Below are positions 39,800 to 53,200 of a stretch of DNA of 64,000 nucleotides, in pieces. The notes beneath the pieces were generated by a model. It was not told the origin of the DNA. It saw only the letters and a list, made by a program, of their open reading frames with translations, and searched no databases. Position numbers and translations under genes: made by a program. The DNA is taken from positions 62,001-126,000 of the forward strand of contig VZRS01014304.1 of the NCBI GenBank assembly GCA_013398055.1, in the 5' to 3' direction. This stretch comes from Ifrita kowaldi. Taxonomy: Eukaryota > Chordata > Aves > Passeriformes > Cinclosomatidae. Each line of letters starts with the position of its first letter. Position 1 is the stretch's first letter.

Positions 39800-40650
39800 T
39801 TGGGGCTTACAGGCCATGACCAAGGCACTTAAGCTTCTTCTGGATAAATTATATGGAGCTCTTGGCATGCTCTAAGCTTTTCCAGACTTCAAATCATTCT
39901 TGCAGAATTTCGGTGTATCCTCTTCAATTTATCAGCATATTTTTTAAACTGGAGATCCAAGAAGTGGTCAGTTTGTTCCAGTAAAGCTGTTGCTAATGCC
40001 TCACAGAGCGATAATTTCCCTTCCCACTTCTCATCAGTATTTCCTTCCCATGCAGCCATGGATTACTTTAGCACTTCAGCCACTTGGCCAGTCTGCGAGC
40101 CCATCAGCAGCCAGCTATCCACCGTGAAACCACTTCTTGGCCACTGCTTGCTGAAATACAGTCCTGAGTCCTGTCATTGGTACCTGCAAAAAATATTCCA
40201 GCGATGCAGTTCCATCTTGAGCAATTCAACCCACTGTCAAAAGGCACATTACTCAACGGAGCCCAAGCTGCTGTGCCACTGGATAGCTCTGAAGGGCTGC
40301 CCTTTATCACTTTCCCCCACAACAACTTTCTGCAGTCATGTCCACTGGGGTGTATTTGCACCCTGGCTGCGGAGAATGTTGATAAGAGCAGGACCACGAG
40401 CCAGCACCTTGTGAAATCCCAGTGAGCATGCTCCACTGGGAGACTGGTTTCTTGGATATAATTACTTTCTGAGATCTGTCCATCAGCTGATTTCTGAGCC
40501 TTTTGATAGGGGTTTGTAATGGCTTATGCACAGAAATGCTGGGGTTTTTTCAGCAGAATGTTATCCATTATCAAATGAAATGCCTTACAGTGTCAAGCTT
40601 TGCAATGCTGTTGCTTTTATCAGTCAAACTGCATCTCAAAGGAAAAACAA
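39800..40650 (-). mobile_element. Ancient L3/CR1-like LINE relic, antisense
   Basis: On the plus strand, blocks collinear with the antisense of old amniote L3/CR1 elements can be followed: a 'cagacttcaaatcattcttg' block, then 'caatttatcagcatattttt' and 'ccaagaagtggtcagtttgt', later 'aatgttgataagagcaggac', and finally 'atgaaatgccttacagtgtc' near 40575-40595. Read on the minus strand, the last part gives KAF....DNILLK, corresponding to the reverse-transcriptase segment usually seen as KAFD..HNILI.KL. The copy has stops and indels and is clearly dead. Identification is from remembered consensus wording, not alignment; exact ends are uncertain. Confidence 0.6.
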
Positions 40651-42202
40651 TATCAAGTTCAACAGAAATACTGCTCTCTGCTCATTTGCCTATCCATACA
40701 AAAAAGCAATCAATCTGCAAAACCTCGGCAAATAAGAAAATATATTCAGTTATTTAAATTTTCAAAGAAAAATCTTTTGTTCATCTGCTTTGCAATGTAC
40801 CTGAAAACAGAAAGGTTTTTTTCTCCTTCCTGATATTCAGCAACTCCCATAAAGTCTGAGACAGCCAATTTCACTCTCAAGCCATTTAAAGCAGATGGAT
40901 TGTAGCCATGCACAAAACTCTCTAATGAATAAGTAAAACTACAGTTACTTATTATATTATATAATAGCCATTTGTAAAGAACTGATCATTGAAGCAGTTG
41001 AAGTTTTCAGCTTCTCTCTGCCTTGCTTTATTTAATTGCCTTTGTCTGCCTGGGTTTTGTTGGGCATTTACTGCCATCCAGTGCTTCTCTGTGATATGAC
41101 TCCACCATCCACTATTAAGAGCTAACACAAGGCAAGAATATTTGGCTCTTAACAAACTCACTGACCTCATTTGGAGAAGTGCTACAGGTATTTTACAGCA
41201 ATAAGCCATCGCTCGCTGCAGCAGTGTTTGAAGCGCTGCGGTCCCTGACCGTGCTGGCAGCTTCATCCTGGTGGGACTGGGCTGTCAAACCCTGAGGGCA
41301 GGGCTCTGCCCGCCCGGCATTCGAGGGGCTGATTTGAGCTGCTGCTTCGCAGGTGTCAAAGGGAAAATATTTCCTGATAAGAAATTTAAATAATGGTTTG
41401 CTTGGGCTTTAAGATGTTCATCTTCTGGGATTTTTTTTTTAATTTACCGCATACAATTTGCTTTTGCATTTTGTAGCCTGCAAGAGTGCACTGCTTCTGC
41501 TTGCCAGAAAGATAAAGCTCCATACTTGAAAAGCATCCATCTTACTGGGATGATTTTTTTATTTTGGGGTTTCTTTTTATTTTTTGGACCAAACTCACAC
41601 TTCATAAGATCTAGTCATGTTTATGCAACGTGTAAGAAAGTTAAATTAGTAAAGATTTTAATTATACAATTACCCAATTTTTTCATATTTTCATGAAATG
41701 TTGAGTGAGGTTCTTAAGGAACAATCCACGTAGCAAAAAACCCAAAGGTATTCCAATATTGTACTCCTTTTAATAAGACAGAATGTCTTAATTCTGCAAG
41801 GAATAAACTGTCTCAGGCTTTGGAAAGGCCAAAACTGTTACTTCAGGTCTCATGAGGAGAGAGAGACAAGACAGACCAAGTAAAAGGAGAAGTTTAGGGT
41901 AGTGAACCAGGGAGTCAGGCTCAACCTTGATCCTAGCCAAGTTAGTCAGACCACGTTTTGATAGCTCTGTACACAATCCTTGTTTTGGACTCCTAAATAG
42001 CTTCATGTATCCAGCCATCTTATTTGTGCCAGCTAGTGGCACTTTCCTTGTTGCAATACAATAACACATTGTGGTAAAATGCTGTGACTGGAGAAATGTG
42101 TGTTTGTGTATTTAAACTGATTTCTATTTTGCTTTTTATGGTGATTTAAAGAAGACAGAACTTGTAGTATACAGCACTTAACCACTATTTTTATTGTGTG
42201 GG
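40651..42202. other. Intergenic, no gene seen
   Basis: AT-rich overall, with a small GC-rich patch at about 41205-41350 too poor in CpG for a clear CpG island. T-rich low-complexity stretches near 41430 and 41555-41585. Confidence 0.5.
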
Positions 42203-42363
42203 AGATCAAACACTGGAAAGGTTGTCCTGAGAGGTTGTAGGGTCTCCACCCTTGGCTGACTGGACATGTCCTGAGCCCCTGCTGTGACTGACCCTGTTCT
42301 GAGCAGGGGATGGACTAGACAGTCTTCTGAGATGCTTCCAGCTTCAGCAACTTGGTTTTGTGT
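42203..42363 (+). mobile_element. Degenerate CR1 LINE 3' tail
   Basis: The stretch has the CR1 tail order: 'caaacactgg', 'gttgtcctgagaggttgta', a 'tccacccttgg' block, 'gactggaca', 'cctgagcc', 'agcaggggatggactagac' and a 'gatgcttccagcttcagcaa' end. It is more diverged than the other two tails and lacks the terminal 8-bp repeat. Plus-strand sense. Confidence 0.8.
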
Positions 42364-42560
42364 GGTACAATACATAGCCTTGTCCTGAAACAAATTGTTA
42401 GGTAGACACAGGAAAAAATTGTACATCAACAATAAAATTATAGCCAACACTTTAATTATGGTCATGAGCTAACCACCTTTCACTTTCTGTTAAGATAATG
42501 AACATCTAATGACACAGAAACCTGTACTAGCATTCATAAATACCACAAAATTTTATTTCC

Positions 42561-42590
42561 TATATATATATAAATATATAGATATATAAA
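42561..42590. repeat. AT-rich microsatellite
   Basis: Interrupted TA run (tatatatata, taaatatata, gatatataaa). Confidence 0.85.
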
Positions 42591-43224
42591 TGTTCAAGCA
42601 CATGCTTAAGTATCCAAATAAGCCTACTGTGATCGATACTCAGATTTAGACTAAGCATGTGTTAGATGAACACATAAACTTTATCTCTTTTAACACATTC
42701 ATTGCTCTGGTATCTGTGTTCCAGCCCACAGAGATGGGTAGTAAAGGGCAAAAGGAAAGTTATATATGCTAGAAGTTGGTGTGTATCCAGGTGAGGTAGA
42801 AGTGAACTGGGAAAATGAGAGCCCAAAAAAGGGAAAAGCTGACCCAGAAAACACTTTCTGATACAACTATAAATCACTCGTAAAACTTCTAGCCCATGCA
42901 TCTGAGCTGCTCCACATATCCCAGCCGAGTTTGGCCTCGGTCTGGAAACACAGGGGAATTTTTTCTTCTACAGCTGTGTTTAACTAGGAAAGTTGGCAAA
43001 TTTGGAGCCTCTCAGCTATCCTGATCATCTTTCCTTGCCCAGCACAGCACCCCAGTGGTCACCCCATCCCCAGGAGTATGGGTCCCAACAGGCACAGCTG
43101 TCCCTGAGCACCAAAGCTTTCATCTCCCCGTACCATAAAACCCCCCTACATATACACCTCCCCTAGCTTTCCCTTTCTCCTTGAGAAGAATCAAAAAGCC
43201 TCCACAAAGCTCAACTGCATGATA

Positions 43225-43494
43225 GGAAAAGAGGTGATTGTTTAAGGTAAAGGAGGATCAATTTAAATTACGTATAATGAAGAAATTTTTTGTGATGAGA
43301 GTGGTGAAACACTGGTGCAGCTTTCCCAGAGGGGTGGCGGACGCCCCATCCCTGGAGACATTCTAGGTCATGTTGGATGGGGGTCTGAGCAATTTGATCT
43401 AGTTGAGGTGTCATTGCAGGAGGGTTGGACTAGATGGCCTTTAAAGGTCCCTTCCAGCCCAAATTACTCCATGAATCAATGAATCAATGATTCT
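43225..43494 (+). mobile_element. CR1 LINE 3' tail, best preserved copy
   Basis: About 270 bp, including 'atgaagaaattttttgtga', 'gagtggtgaaacactggtg', 'tggcggacgccccatccctg', 'gagggttggactagatggc' and 'ctttaaaggtcccttccagc'. It ends in a short run of an 8-bp unit (about 43471-43490), characteristic of CR1 termini. It covers the end of ORF2 and the 3' UTR; the 5' part is missing through truncation. Plus-strand sense. Confidence 0.92.
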
Positions 43495-44372
43495 CTGCTG
43501 TGAACACACAGTACAGGTGCTGTGCTGCCCCTGAATGCTCTTTTCTTAGCTGCTGTCCCACTGCAGCAGGAGGCTACAAGGAGCTGCTGAATGCAATGTC
43601 TCAGTATTGGACTTTGTGCTGCAGTGTTATATTTTATTTTAAGAGAATGTTAACTAAAAACCTTTGTCTTAATTTATCTCCATGACTTAGAGAATTTCAA
43701 TTGAACTTTATAAAAATTATTTTCCTTTTCATCATTGTTTTTAATTCTGCATTTCTTACATGGCTGTGATTCAAAGAGGTTTAAACTGATTCACTTGGCT
43801 TTATAATTGATTTCAAATCCAAAAGGTTTTATACCCTTCAGATGCCTCAAACAGTGATGGATGGAAATGCAGATCCATTCTAATAACAAAACCAAACCTG
43901 TCCCAAAGACTTCCACTCTCATCTAAAGCCAAACACCAAAATAATAAAAATTTCAGCCAGGATTTTGCTGAGAATCTGTATAGGACACCTGAACCCTGGG
44001 GAGCAAACCGGTTTTTTTAATCTTCAGTGGAAAAAAAAACAACAACTTATTGTTGAATTTTTTAAAATTACATCTTTATGGCTTAAAGAAAGTCTCAGAC
44101 ACCAAGAAATTGCTTGAGTTTTGTGATTCACAAGTGTAGGAGGGAGCTTGTTTGTTGGGCTCACTTTTTTAAAAGGTAGAGTCTGATCCTGTGGCTGGAT
44201 CCACCAGCAGCTCTCCCACCCACGTGGGCTCATGTATATCAAAGTGATGCTCCTAATTTTAGCCTGGCCCCAGCTTGTCCCAAATGGAAGCACTGAGATC
44301 CAAATGAGCTTTGATAATGCACTACCCATGGCTCTAAATGGAAAAAATTTTAAAGTTTATTTTAAAATCTTT

Positions 44373-44400
44373 ATTTATTTTTAAATATTTATTTTTAAAT
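44373..44400. repeat. Exact 14-bp tandem duplication in AT-rich sequence
   Basis: atttatttttaaat occurs twice back to back (44373-44386, 44387-44400), within a longer A/T-only stretch starting at about 44342. Confidence 0.9.
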
Positions 44401-47022
44401 CTGTAACACATTGAATGCTGAATTTGTAGCGAACCACAAAAAAAAAAAGGTTTGCTTTGGAAGTGTCAAAGGAATGGGTTTTTTTTATCCAACAAGTGTC
44501 TTGAAATTGGAAAAAGAGACTACTTTTCCCTTCTGGTCAGTGATAATTTTGCAAGATCCTTTCATCTGCCGTTTCTTCAAAGTTTCATCTATAACCTGTT
44601 CCTAGGTGTCTGCATTTTCAGTGTCTTGGCTCCCTATTTCACCATGCCTTAGTCTGTTATTCATACTCTGAGGTTTGTCACAGTGTAACCTACTTGTTTT
44701 TATGCTGTTTTTATGCCTTACCACCTCTGAAGAACTCCTGACCTTATAAATCTGCTGACATGAAAATATTTAAAGGCTATGAGGCCATCCCATCAACATC
44801 CCTTCCTGCACTGCATCAGACTCAGTTTCTTCAGGAGCTCCTCATGTCATCCAGATTTTAAATTCTCTTTGGTTTATGCTTTCCTCATGGTTTTAGAAAC
44901 TCTGTGAATCATGTTAATGCCTCTCCCTGTGTTTTTAATTTTGTTTCTGGATCTGAAATGAGTATAAATATGTGATGGATGCTCCACAGCCTTGGCAGAC
45001 CTGGGCACTAAAACAAATGAAGGAAAGGGAAAGAAAGCTTGTTTTGAGTTTAGCCATAAAGAACATTTGCTTGCTTCCTGTGTGATTGCACCCAGAAATC
45101 TCTTTAGTCATTTCACAGCACCTGATTTGGCAGAAATCCTACCAAACCTAAGATACCAATTGGGCCCTGTCTAAAGTGAGAGCAATCTGGGAGTCAACAC
45201 AGTTCTGAAGGTAATATAGCACAGGTAAATTCACCACACAGAAATGTGGTGGGTTGTTTGAGTCTCATTTTTCACGATGGGAATTTGCTGCCATTACCAA
45301 AAAAGTTCACAATGCTCCATCAGGAGCTTTCTGTCAAAAGAATGTTTTGATTCAGCATTACTGTGGGTAAATGATGGGAGATGTAGTTACACCAAAGAGA
45401 GGATCCCCAGGCCCCCAGACTTTCATGTGTTCTCAGGAGGCTGACGAGAATCCATAAGAAGCTGGTTTGAGAGAAAGCAAAGCAGGTTGCTGTCTAATTG
45501 GCATTTCTTCCCCAGGATTTTTGTCTATAAGTTAGCAAAACCTGAAGATTAATGCTACAGGGGAAAATGGGCACGAAGGGAATCTAAACTCATGGCCCCA
45601 AGGACTGCAGCTTCAGGAATGTATGTGCTATAGATTGCAGCTTGAAACAAAAGCATCTAGATGTTTTCAAATTAGATGGTGTTTTTTTAACAATTTGTTC
45701 CAATTTTATGTGTGTCCACGTGAATATTCCAACTTGCATCAGGCCAAACAACAAATGTTGAAGAACACATTTTCCCCCTAGGATATAAAACCTAATATCT
45801 ACTTGGCTGTAGAAAACAAACAATCTGCAGAAGGTTAGAGGCTTAATTAAAAGCCAGCTATACCTGTGGTAAAAAACTGGCAAACATCGACTTTTTAATG
45901 GCTTCTGTGAGCAATGAAAAGAAAAAACAACAACAACCAAAACTCAAACCTACCTGACTTTGCAGTGCAAAGAGAAAAGCAATTCTGAAGAGCAGCAGGG
46001 CTTTGGGAACACAACCTTTGCTGATGGAACCCTTGGAGATAAACACGACTTAGGCAAGCACTTAAGTGATGCACAGGATAGAAAAAGTTACCTTAATGAG
46101 AGGTATTTTATAGAGCTGTGTTTTTACTGCCAGGTTGCAACTAAAAGGTCATGAAAAACAGAAGTGCTTCTGGAATGGTGGAAACAAAATGTATTGCCAC
46201 CACTGGTGGAACAGCCAAGGGATCTGAAACTCAAGGATTCCTCAGCACTTGCTGTGCAGACTTTGAGCTGCTGGGCAGTGATGCAGCTGAACACCTTGTG
46301 GGAAATACAGTAAAGCTCAGGAGAAATCATGTGGGCAGGATTTTAAACAAATTACACTAAAACCTGCAGAGTTTAAGTTTCTTTTAAAGGAATATTTACT
46401 GTGAATATTCTAAGACCCTAACTTGCTCTAAGCCTGGATCACAAGTGAAATGAAAGCCATCATTGCAGAGCTCAATAGTATTCAGCTGTCCTCAATACAC
46501 ATTCCAATGAGAAGCAATTAGTAGCCTCCAACAGGATAACAGATGAACAGTTCCTATGAAACTCTCATCCTTGCTGCTGCTCCTCTAAAACACACTCCAA
46601 GGCTCATTCCATTTGTGTGAATGGTTTCTAAATAGCCCACTTATTTACAAGTCCATTTCTGCTGTGCTGAATCTCCCTCCTAGAAGGAGAGCCACAGCTG
46701 ACATTAATAGTAGTGCTGCAGCCAGAGACCCCTGCAAGCACAGAGGTCTTCCTGCTGCATTCTGGCTTGCCATGAAGTTCATTCCACACTGATGCATTAC
46801 TAGGGAGAAAATGCAATAGCAAATCCTTTCAGTCTTGTTCATCTGTTAGTCAAATAAACAGAGAGGGAAGCTGGTTAATTTGGTCACAGGAAGTCTTTCC
46901 TCACTGAAACATCACAGGCAATAAATAACCACTCAGTGAGTTTTTGTTTGTTGTCTTCATTGCTCTATGACTCTGACAAAAGAGAATTCATCTGGTGTAG
47001 TGTTTAAATGAAGCCAAACATA

Positions 47023-47038
47023 AATATATATATATATA
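47023..47038. repeat. (AT)n microsatellite
   Basis: Uninterrupted AT run of about eight units. Confidence 0.9.
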
Positions 47039-48071
47039 GTAATTTATACAGAAGTCATATGGGAGAAACCTAAGAAGTTTGCAAAGAAAGATCATAATAG
47101 AAAATAAAACACACACAATTTATAACTGACTTTAATCCTTTTTCTTCTTTCTTTTGGACAAGCTCATTACAGAAAGAGAACTGAATTTCTGCAGTAGCTG
47201 CCTTTGCTCACAGGCCTCTGATGAGCAATCAGCACTGTGCACTGAAGCATGAACCTTATATGTGTACAGAAATTCACAGTTCAACAAATTCCCCAGATCA
47301 ACCTGGAGACGGAATAACAACAGAATTAGATGTGTTATTAGAGATAGTGACCCAACACCTTCATTTTTTGCCTTTCATTTACCTTTCCATTTGCCTGCAT
47401 CCAAAATGACAAGCTGAGTCTGCCTTTGCTCAGTCCCTTCTGTGATGAATTGTTTGACAAAATTTCTTCAGGACAAAAATATTATGGTTTTCTTTTTAAT
47501 TTTGATGTTGTTTTTCTTGCATTGCTATTCATATAGAAGCCACATACGGATGAAGGAAATAAAGGAAAATGTCACATTGTACAGGCTTTGAATTAAAATA
47601 AAGTTCTTGCATCACAGTTTTTTTTCATGAAGCAAAACACGTGCAAGATCCTGCATTTCTTCCAGTTTTCTAAGAGGGATTACTCAGTGAGTTCATCTTT
47701 GCCAGTGAAATCACCAAAAGTTCACTAAATCACTAAAAGTTTGGAACAGGTTCAATAATTTTAGTACCTCTTGTTGTCTACAAAGCAAACTTCTCATCCA
47801 TATATACCCCCTCCACATGAGCCTCCACCATGACCCTGGTTATGGCAATTTCCAAATGGCAGCTCCAGATCCTCAGTGGTGCACAAGCCAGAGCAATGGG
47901 CATCTCCATGACACTGACAAGTGGGAGCCAAAACACTGATGCCTCTGGTTCATCAGGGTTGTCAGCAGCCTGCTGGGGTAGGCAGATACTGGTATTACAC
48001 TAAAAGGATTTACTAGGTTCAGCATTTTTAGAGTATCTTGGCTTACCTTCTTCGAACCAATCAAACCAGGT

Positions 48072-48109
48072 ATTATATATACATATATCTGTGTTCATAT
48101 ATATATTCT
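48072..48109. repeat. Interrupted AT microsatellite
   Basis: Two TA runs (tatatatacatatat and catatatatatt) separated by about 10 bp. Confidence 0.8.
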
Positions 48110-50233
48110 GAGACAAAATAAGGAAAGCGTGGCAGTCTCAGTTTTGGGTTTACTAAAATTTTGGGTTTACTTCAAGCATCTCTCCTACAGAAGGTGGACC
48201 AAGGAGCAAGTCTTGCATTAGCAAGGCACTGCTGGGCCATGATGACACCCGAGGGTTTTTCAGGAACATGCTGCCCAACTCCCAGCTTTTCAGAGCCTGT
48301 TTTCTGGAGTGGGACTTCTCACTACACATCACATGCTGACAAAGGCTGTCAGCACTGTGTGTGCATCAACAACTAACACATTTACCCCTAGGTAAAGGGA
48401 AGAAGGTCAGGCAAAAATATCATAAAATCAATACCCTGCCCTTTTCTAAATTTAATTTTACTTTTTTTTTACAAATTATTGTAGCCAGAACCAGTGGCAG
48501 ACAGACTCTAAAGCCAGGTGCTGAGACAAGTGTATTTCTAGTTGTGCCTGTTGTGCCTGCTGCCATGGAAAGGCTGCTATAAGCACCAGCCTCTTGCCTC
48601 TGAAATGAGAGTTTCCTCACTTGTTAGGTGACTCAGGACATAACGAGTTCCACATTTTCAGAAGTGAAAAAGAATTTGGCCTTGAAGAGCAGGTGATATT
48701 TTTGTATTTCAGCTCAAACTTTTTTTCTTAACAGGGAAAGGAGAGGCTTTTAATTTTCCAGGAGCCGTATAAAAATAGTCACAGTAACTTTACTTTGATA
48801 ACTCCTGTCTGTCATATCTGGGACTTCAGACTCCTCTTGCCTCATGCAAGTCTTAAACCAAAGCAGCATCAGCGACACCAGCAGCACAGAGTCTGCCACT
48901 TCATCTATTTTACTGTTTTACCTTAGGCTTTCTCCTCCTCCCTCCGGCTGGTCAATATTTTTCAGATTTTCACTCACTAAAATATCTTTTAAGCAGTGCA
49001 TATTTCATTAAACAAGAGATTTTGGAGCCATAGCCCTGACGTATAACCTTAGTGAGGACAAATATTTAACGGACCCAGTCTGCAGGAGGGTGGCACTGCA
49101 GGGTGCCCCCATCCCTGGATCAGACCTTGTCACTTGCCTGTGTCAACTGTGCCTCTCTGGTATGGCATCCAGTGTCCTTTGTCCTCGTACAAGGCCTGTC
49201 AGCTGGCTGGGAGCATCCTTCCTAATGCTGGAGGGCATCACAGCTCCTGCTCGCATCAATAACCAAAACTGCCCTGTGCAATGATACTCATGGATAAGAA
49301 ATATATTTATTCACTAAAGGCTTAAATAAGTGATCATGTTTTGAAACAGTCTTCAAAAGACTAAAGGATGTGCAGGTCTTCCTGGACAGCCTCAGCTTCC
49401 CTCATCAGTGCTGCTTGAAGGTTCCTTTCCTGCCTCTTGCCCCAGCCCCTGCACTGTGGACCATTATCCACACCCCCTCCATAGCCCCCGGCCAGGGAAG
49501 CTCACCAGGCACTTCACACACCAGCACGTGTGATGCCTTTCATTCATTCAAAGTCCTCTAGCTAAAGGATGTGTCCTGACAGGCAGAGAGGTGTCCTGTG
49601 GTGAGTGCTGGGGATTTCTCCCCGTCTGTTCCCCTTCAGAGCGCTCGCTGCAGCTGAGGTCTCCCTCAGCCCTCTGCAGATCCACCAGTTAACCTCCAGC
49701 TCAAAGCTACTGGCCCACAAGCAGAGCATCACCGCTGCTGTTCTTCAGCTGAAGTGCTGAGGGTGGTGGCTCACGGAATCCCACCACTCATCTCTGGCTC
49801 TGAGGACTTGAGGGCCCAAAAAGTTTGGGGACTGCATTAACATCGGGTTTCCCTTCCCTGGTACGGCCGCAGCAGGACCAGATTCCTCACAGAGCATTAG
49901 TCTGATGTCGCACCAGTGGAGGAGGATGTCCCTGAAGGTATTTTAATTAGTTCAGGCTGGCTTATTCTACCATAGTGGATCACAAAGGCCCCATAGCTTT
50001 ATCCTCTCAGAGCTCTGAGCTGATGTCTTGGATAGCAGCTTGCATCAGATCTGTTTGCCATTAAATCATTAGCAGCCCATAAAAATTGAAAATAAATCAG
50101 GCTACTAGTCCCCAGACTTTGGTCATTTCCTAATCTCATGGAACACACAAAAATATCTATGCTAATGACATTGTTATGAATTTGGTTTTCTTGCTCATCA
50201 TTACCATTTTAAAGTGGCTTAAATGGACTAGTA

Positions 50234-50247
50234 ATCACCATAGCAAC
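50234..50247. promoter_or_regulatory. RFX X-box-like motif
   Basis: ATCACCATAGCAAC matches the GTNRCC-NN-RGYAAC X-box with one mismatch. It sits in a stretch (about 50040-50260) with homeodomain-type TAAT/ATTA cores and no repeat. Motif only; no evidence of occupancy. Confidence 0.3.
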
Positions 50248-53200
50248 AAAGCAGCAGTCAGGGGGACTACTATCAAGAGAATTTGATGTCTTAAAAGGGA
50301 ATGTGGTTTTTTACAGCTTTTCAATGAAATCTGGATTTTTTTCTGACTTTGAACCAGATAACAGACCTGAAACAACCATGCAGAAAATATGCACATTCTC
50401 ATAATAGCACTGAATATCCCCAAATCTACACTTCTTATTTATTGATGCAAAGTTTAGGAGCCATGAATAGAGAAGCAAGTAGGAATTAGTCCATCAAGAA
50501 GGGTTTAAGTATGTGTTGGGGTAAAAAATGCATTCCAGTTGCAAAAAGACAGTGTTGTACCTGGGAAAGCAAATAACTGAGGTCTGCAAGAAGACCACAC
50601 AGTCTTGCTGTTCCTCAGTGTTCAGGGACTTTTTTTATAATAACCTTTCCTGCTTCTACCTCCTCCTTCCACTGCTAAACATTCAAAGACCCTTAAAATT
50701 ACTTGTCACAGTATGCAGCACAGTCTACCATGGTTATTTTAGTTGTTCCTTAGATACTGACAGCCACAGCTAATTATTAGAGAAGAGATACAAATTTTTT
50801 TTTTATGTTTGTTACCACTTGGCTAAAAATGTTTAGATCAATAAGGACATTGTCTGTTGTCTCTTTCCTATCTTTGCCTGTTTTCTGGAAGACTTGATGG
50901 GTCTCAGGAAAAAGCAAATTGAGTCAGAGATACAACAGAACTGTTACTTTATTTTTTTAATATTGAATCAGATCTGCATATATGCCTGACATACTCTCTG
51001 GATGAAAACCCCTTCTGTGAAAATCAAGCCACCTGTAGCTGGGGCTGGAATGCTGGGATGTGCCATGAACCCTTCACCAGTGCATGGCAGTGGGACTGGG
51101 AGGCAGGAGGGAAGCCAGAGGCCAGTTTCTCCTCAGTCAGATATTTACCCTTACTTCCCTTATTTTGCTCTTCCTCCCCAAAATGCCTGACATCAGTAAA
51201 TAAGCAATATAGACAGCAGGTTCAGGCAAGACACCTGCCTACATGCAGGTTTCATTTAGCAGCCTTAGAGGACAGGGTTTCGCAGTGCACAGCTCCTTCC
51301 AGCCCTATAAAGGCAGTGTTGAGCATTTTCTGCTGCCCCTTGGCATGCCACAGTGCCACACAGCTCAGAAACCATGTCCTGACTGCCAGAGCACAAGGCA
51401 AGGGCAGAGCCCAGGCGTTCAGAGCCCACGATGGAGCTGTGGGTAGAGGGTGGCTGGAGAAGCAGTAGGCAGCTATCCCCAGCCATGCTGGCCAGCCCCT
51501 GGGCTGATCAAGTTACCTATTAAAGACAACAGACATTGCACTCTTGAAGGCAAAGACTTTCTCCAAGCTATTTTCCATATGTTTTCCTTGTTGGAGCCTA
51601 AGGCTCCAGCACACATCCTGCTGGAGCTGAGCCCTCTCCAACCCTCCCTTGCCTACAGCTGCCAGACTGCTGTGTTGGGGGGGTGTGAGATAGTAGTTTT
51701 ACTTCAGCCTTTAGCCTCCACCTTCGTACAAAAGCATTCCAGTATTACAGAGCACTTGGATTAACAGCATTGCTTCTCTTCTTGGAATGTGCAAACAGAG
51801 CTTTCTTCTTATAAAGGACTTTATAAGCATGCCAAAACCTTGCATCTCAATGCCACTGCAATCACTAGGCATGGGGACCTTTTCCAAGACCTGCACACTG
51901 ATCTGTAGCCAGATGCTATTTTCACCTCACTGCTGATCAGCAAGTAGAAACTGCCAATGAGATCTAAAGCAGCACACTTACTCCAAGTTCCTTCCCTTCA
52001 TTATTAAATACTAGCAGATGGAACCAGCCCAGGGCTCAGGGAGGATGCAGGTTGTCTTCAGCTACGAGCTGAATGCAGCAGGATCCACCAGGAGAGAGCT
52101 CACAGGAAAACACATTGTTAAAAAACCCACCCCAGAGGTCTCAGAGGTGCCCAGGTGAGCAAAATTCTGGGTGCTGGAGACCTCCAGCTTCAGTACAGTG
52201 CAGCAATCCTTGTACCCTGTGAGGATGAGCAGCTCTTTCCCCATCCTGTGCACAGAGCACATCACCCCCACAGCTCAGCAGGCTCCTGAGTATTACCCAC
52301 CACAGCAGATAACACTGCCTCTGCTTATTAAAAACATACAAAATTAGACAGACCACAATGCTGCTTTTCCTAAAGAGAACATCAAAACCAACATCTGATA
52401 AATGCACTTCAACTCCATTTCCCACAGGGGCTTCCCTTTAAATTGGTTAGAAGCCTCACTCAGCAGCTGTATTTCAGCAAAAATCTAACAAAGGGAAAGG
52501 GCATTTAGATTACCTCAACCACATCAATATCAAGAGGAAATGGAGACCAAGGGTCCCCTGAGCCCAGGCTGGCTTGGCACAACACAGTTCCCCTAGCTCT
52601 GATAGGCATATTTCCGATCTGCAGGCTTAGGCTCCAAAAGGAGGGCCTGGGTAGTTCCTGCACTTCAGGAACTATACAAACTAGTATGAAACCAGACAGA
52701 AAGTTAACCTAATAGAAGAGGATAAAGACACGGGGCAGGTGAGACCCTCCTCGTACTGGTGTCCCTCTCTCTTCACCATGGCTGCTCTCATGATCTTGAC
52801 ACAAGGCACAGTGCAAGCCATACAGTGCTTCCCACACAGAGCTGGCTGATTAAAACATAATGGACACCATAAATTGTGGAACAATGGGCAGGAATGAGGG
52901 TAACAGCCTAAAGAGGAACTCTGTTTTGCTAAGAGAAAAGCTCAGGCTTTGCCTGAAACTTTCTGGCTATAGATGCCAGGGAGGATAGCAGGAGCCCTTT
53001 CCACCTCTGCCCACCCATCAGTGCCTTGGGAATAGCACCAGCCCAATGTGTCCCCTGCCAGAGGCACAAAGCTCAGGCATTTCTGTCACTTCTCCCAGCT
53101 GGAACAGGCTCAAGCACGGGGTGTGATGACCCCCCTGGCCAAGAGAACAAAGCAATAACTTGTACCCAGCCGGGAGCTGCAGTGGGACAGTGCCTCGCTC

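Noticed and set aside
41205..41350. GC-rich patch considered as a promoter or CpG island
   Set aside because: Too short and with too few CpG dinucleotides; no first exon seen.
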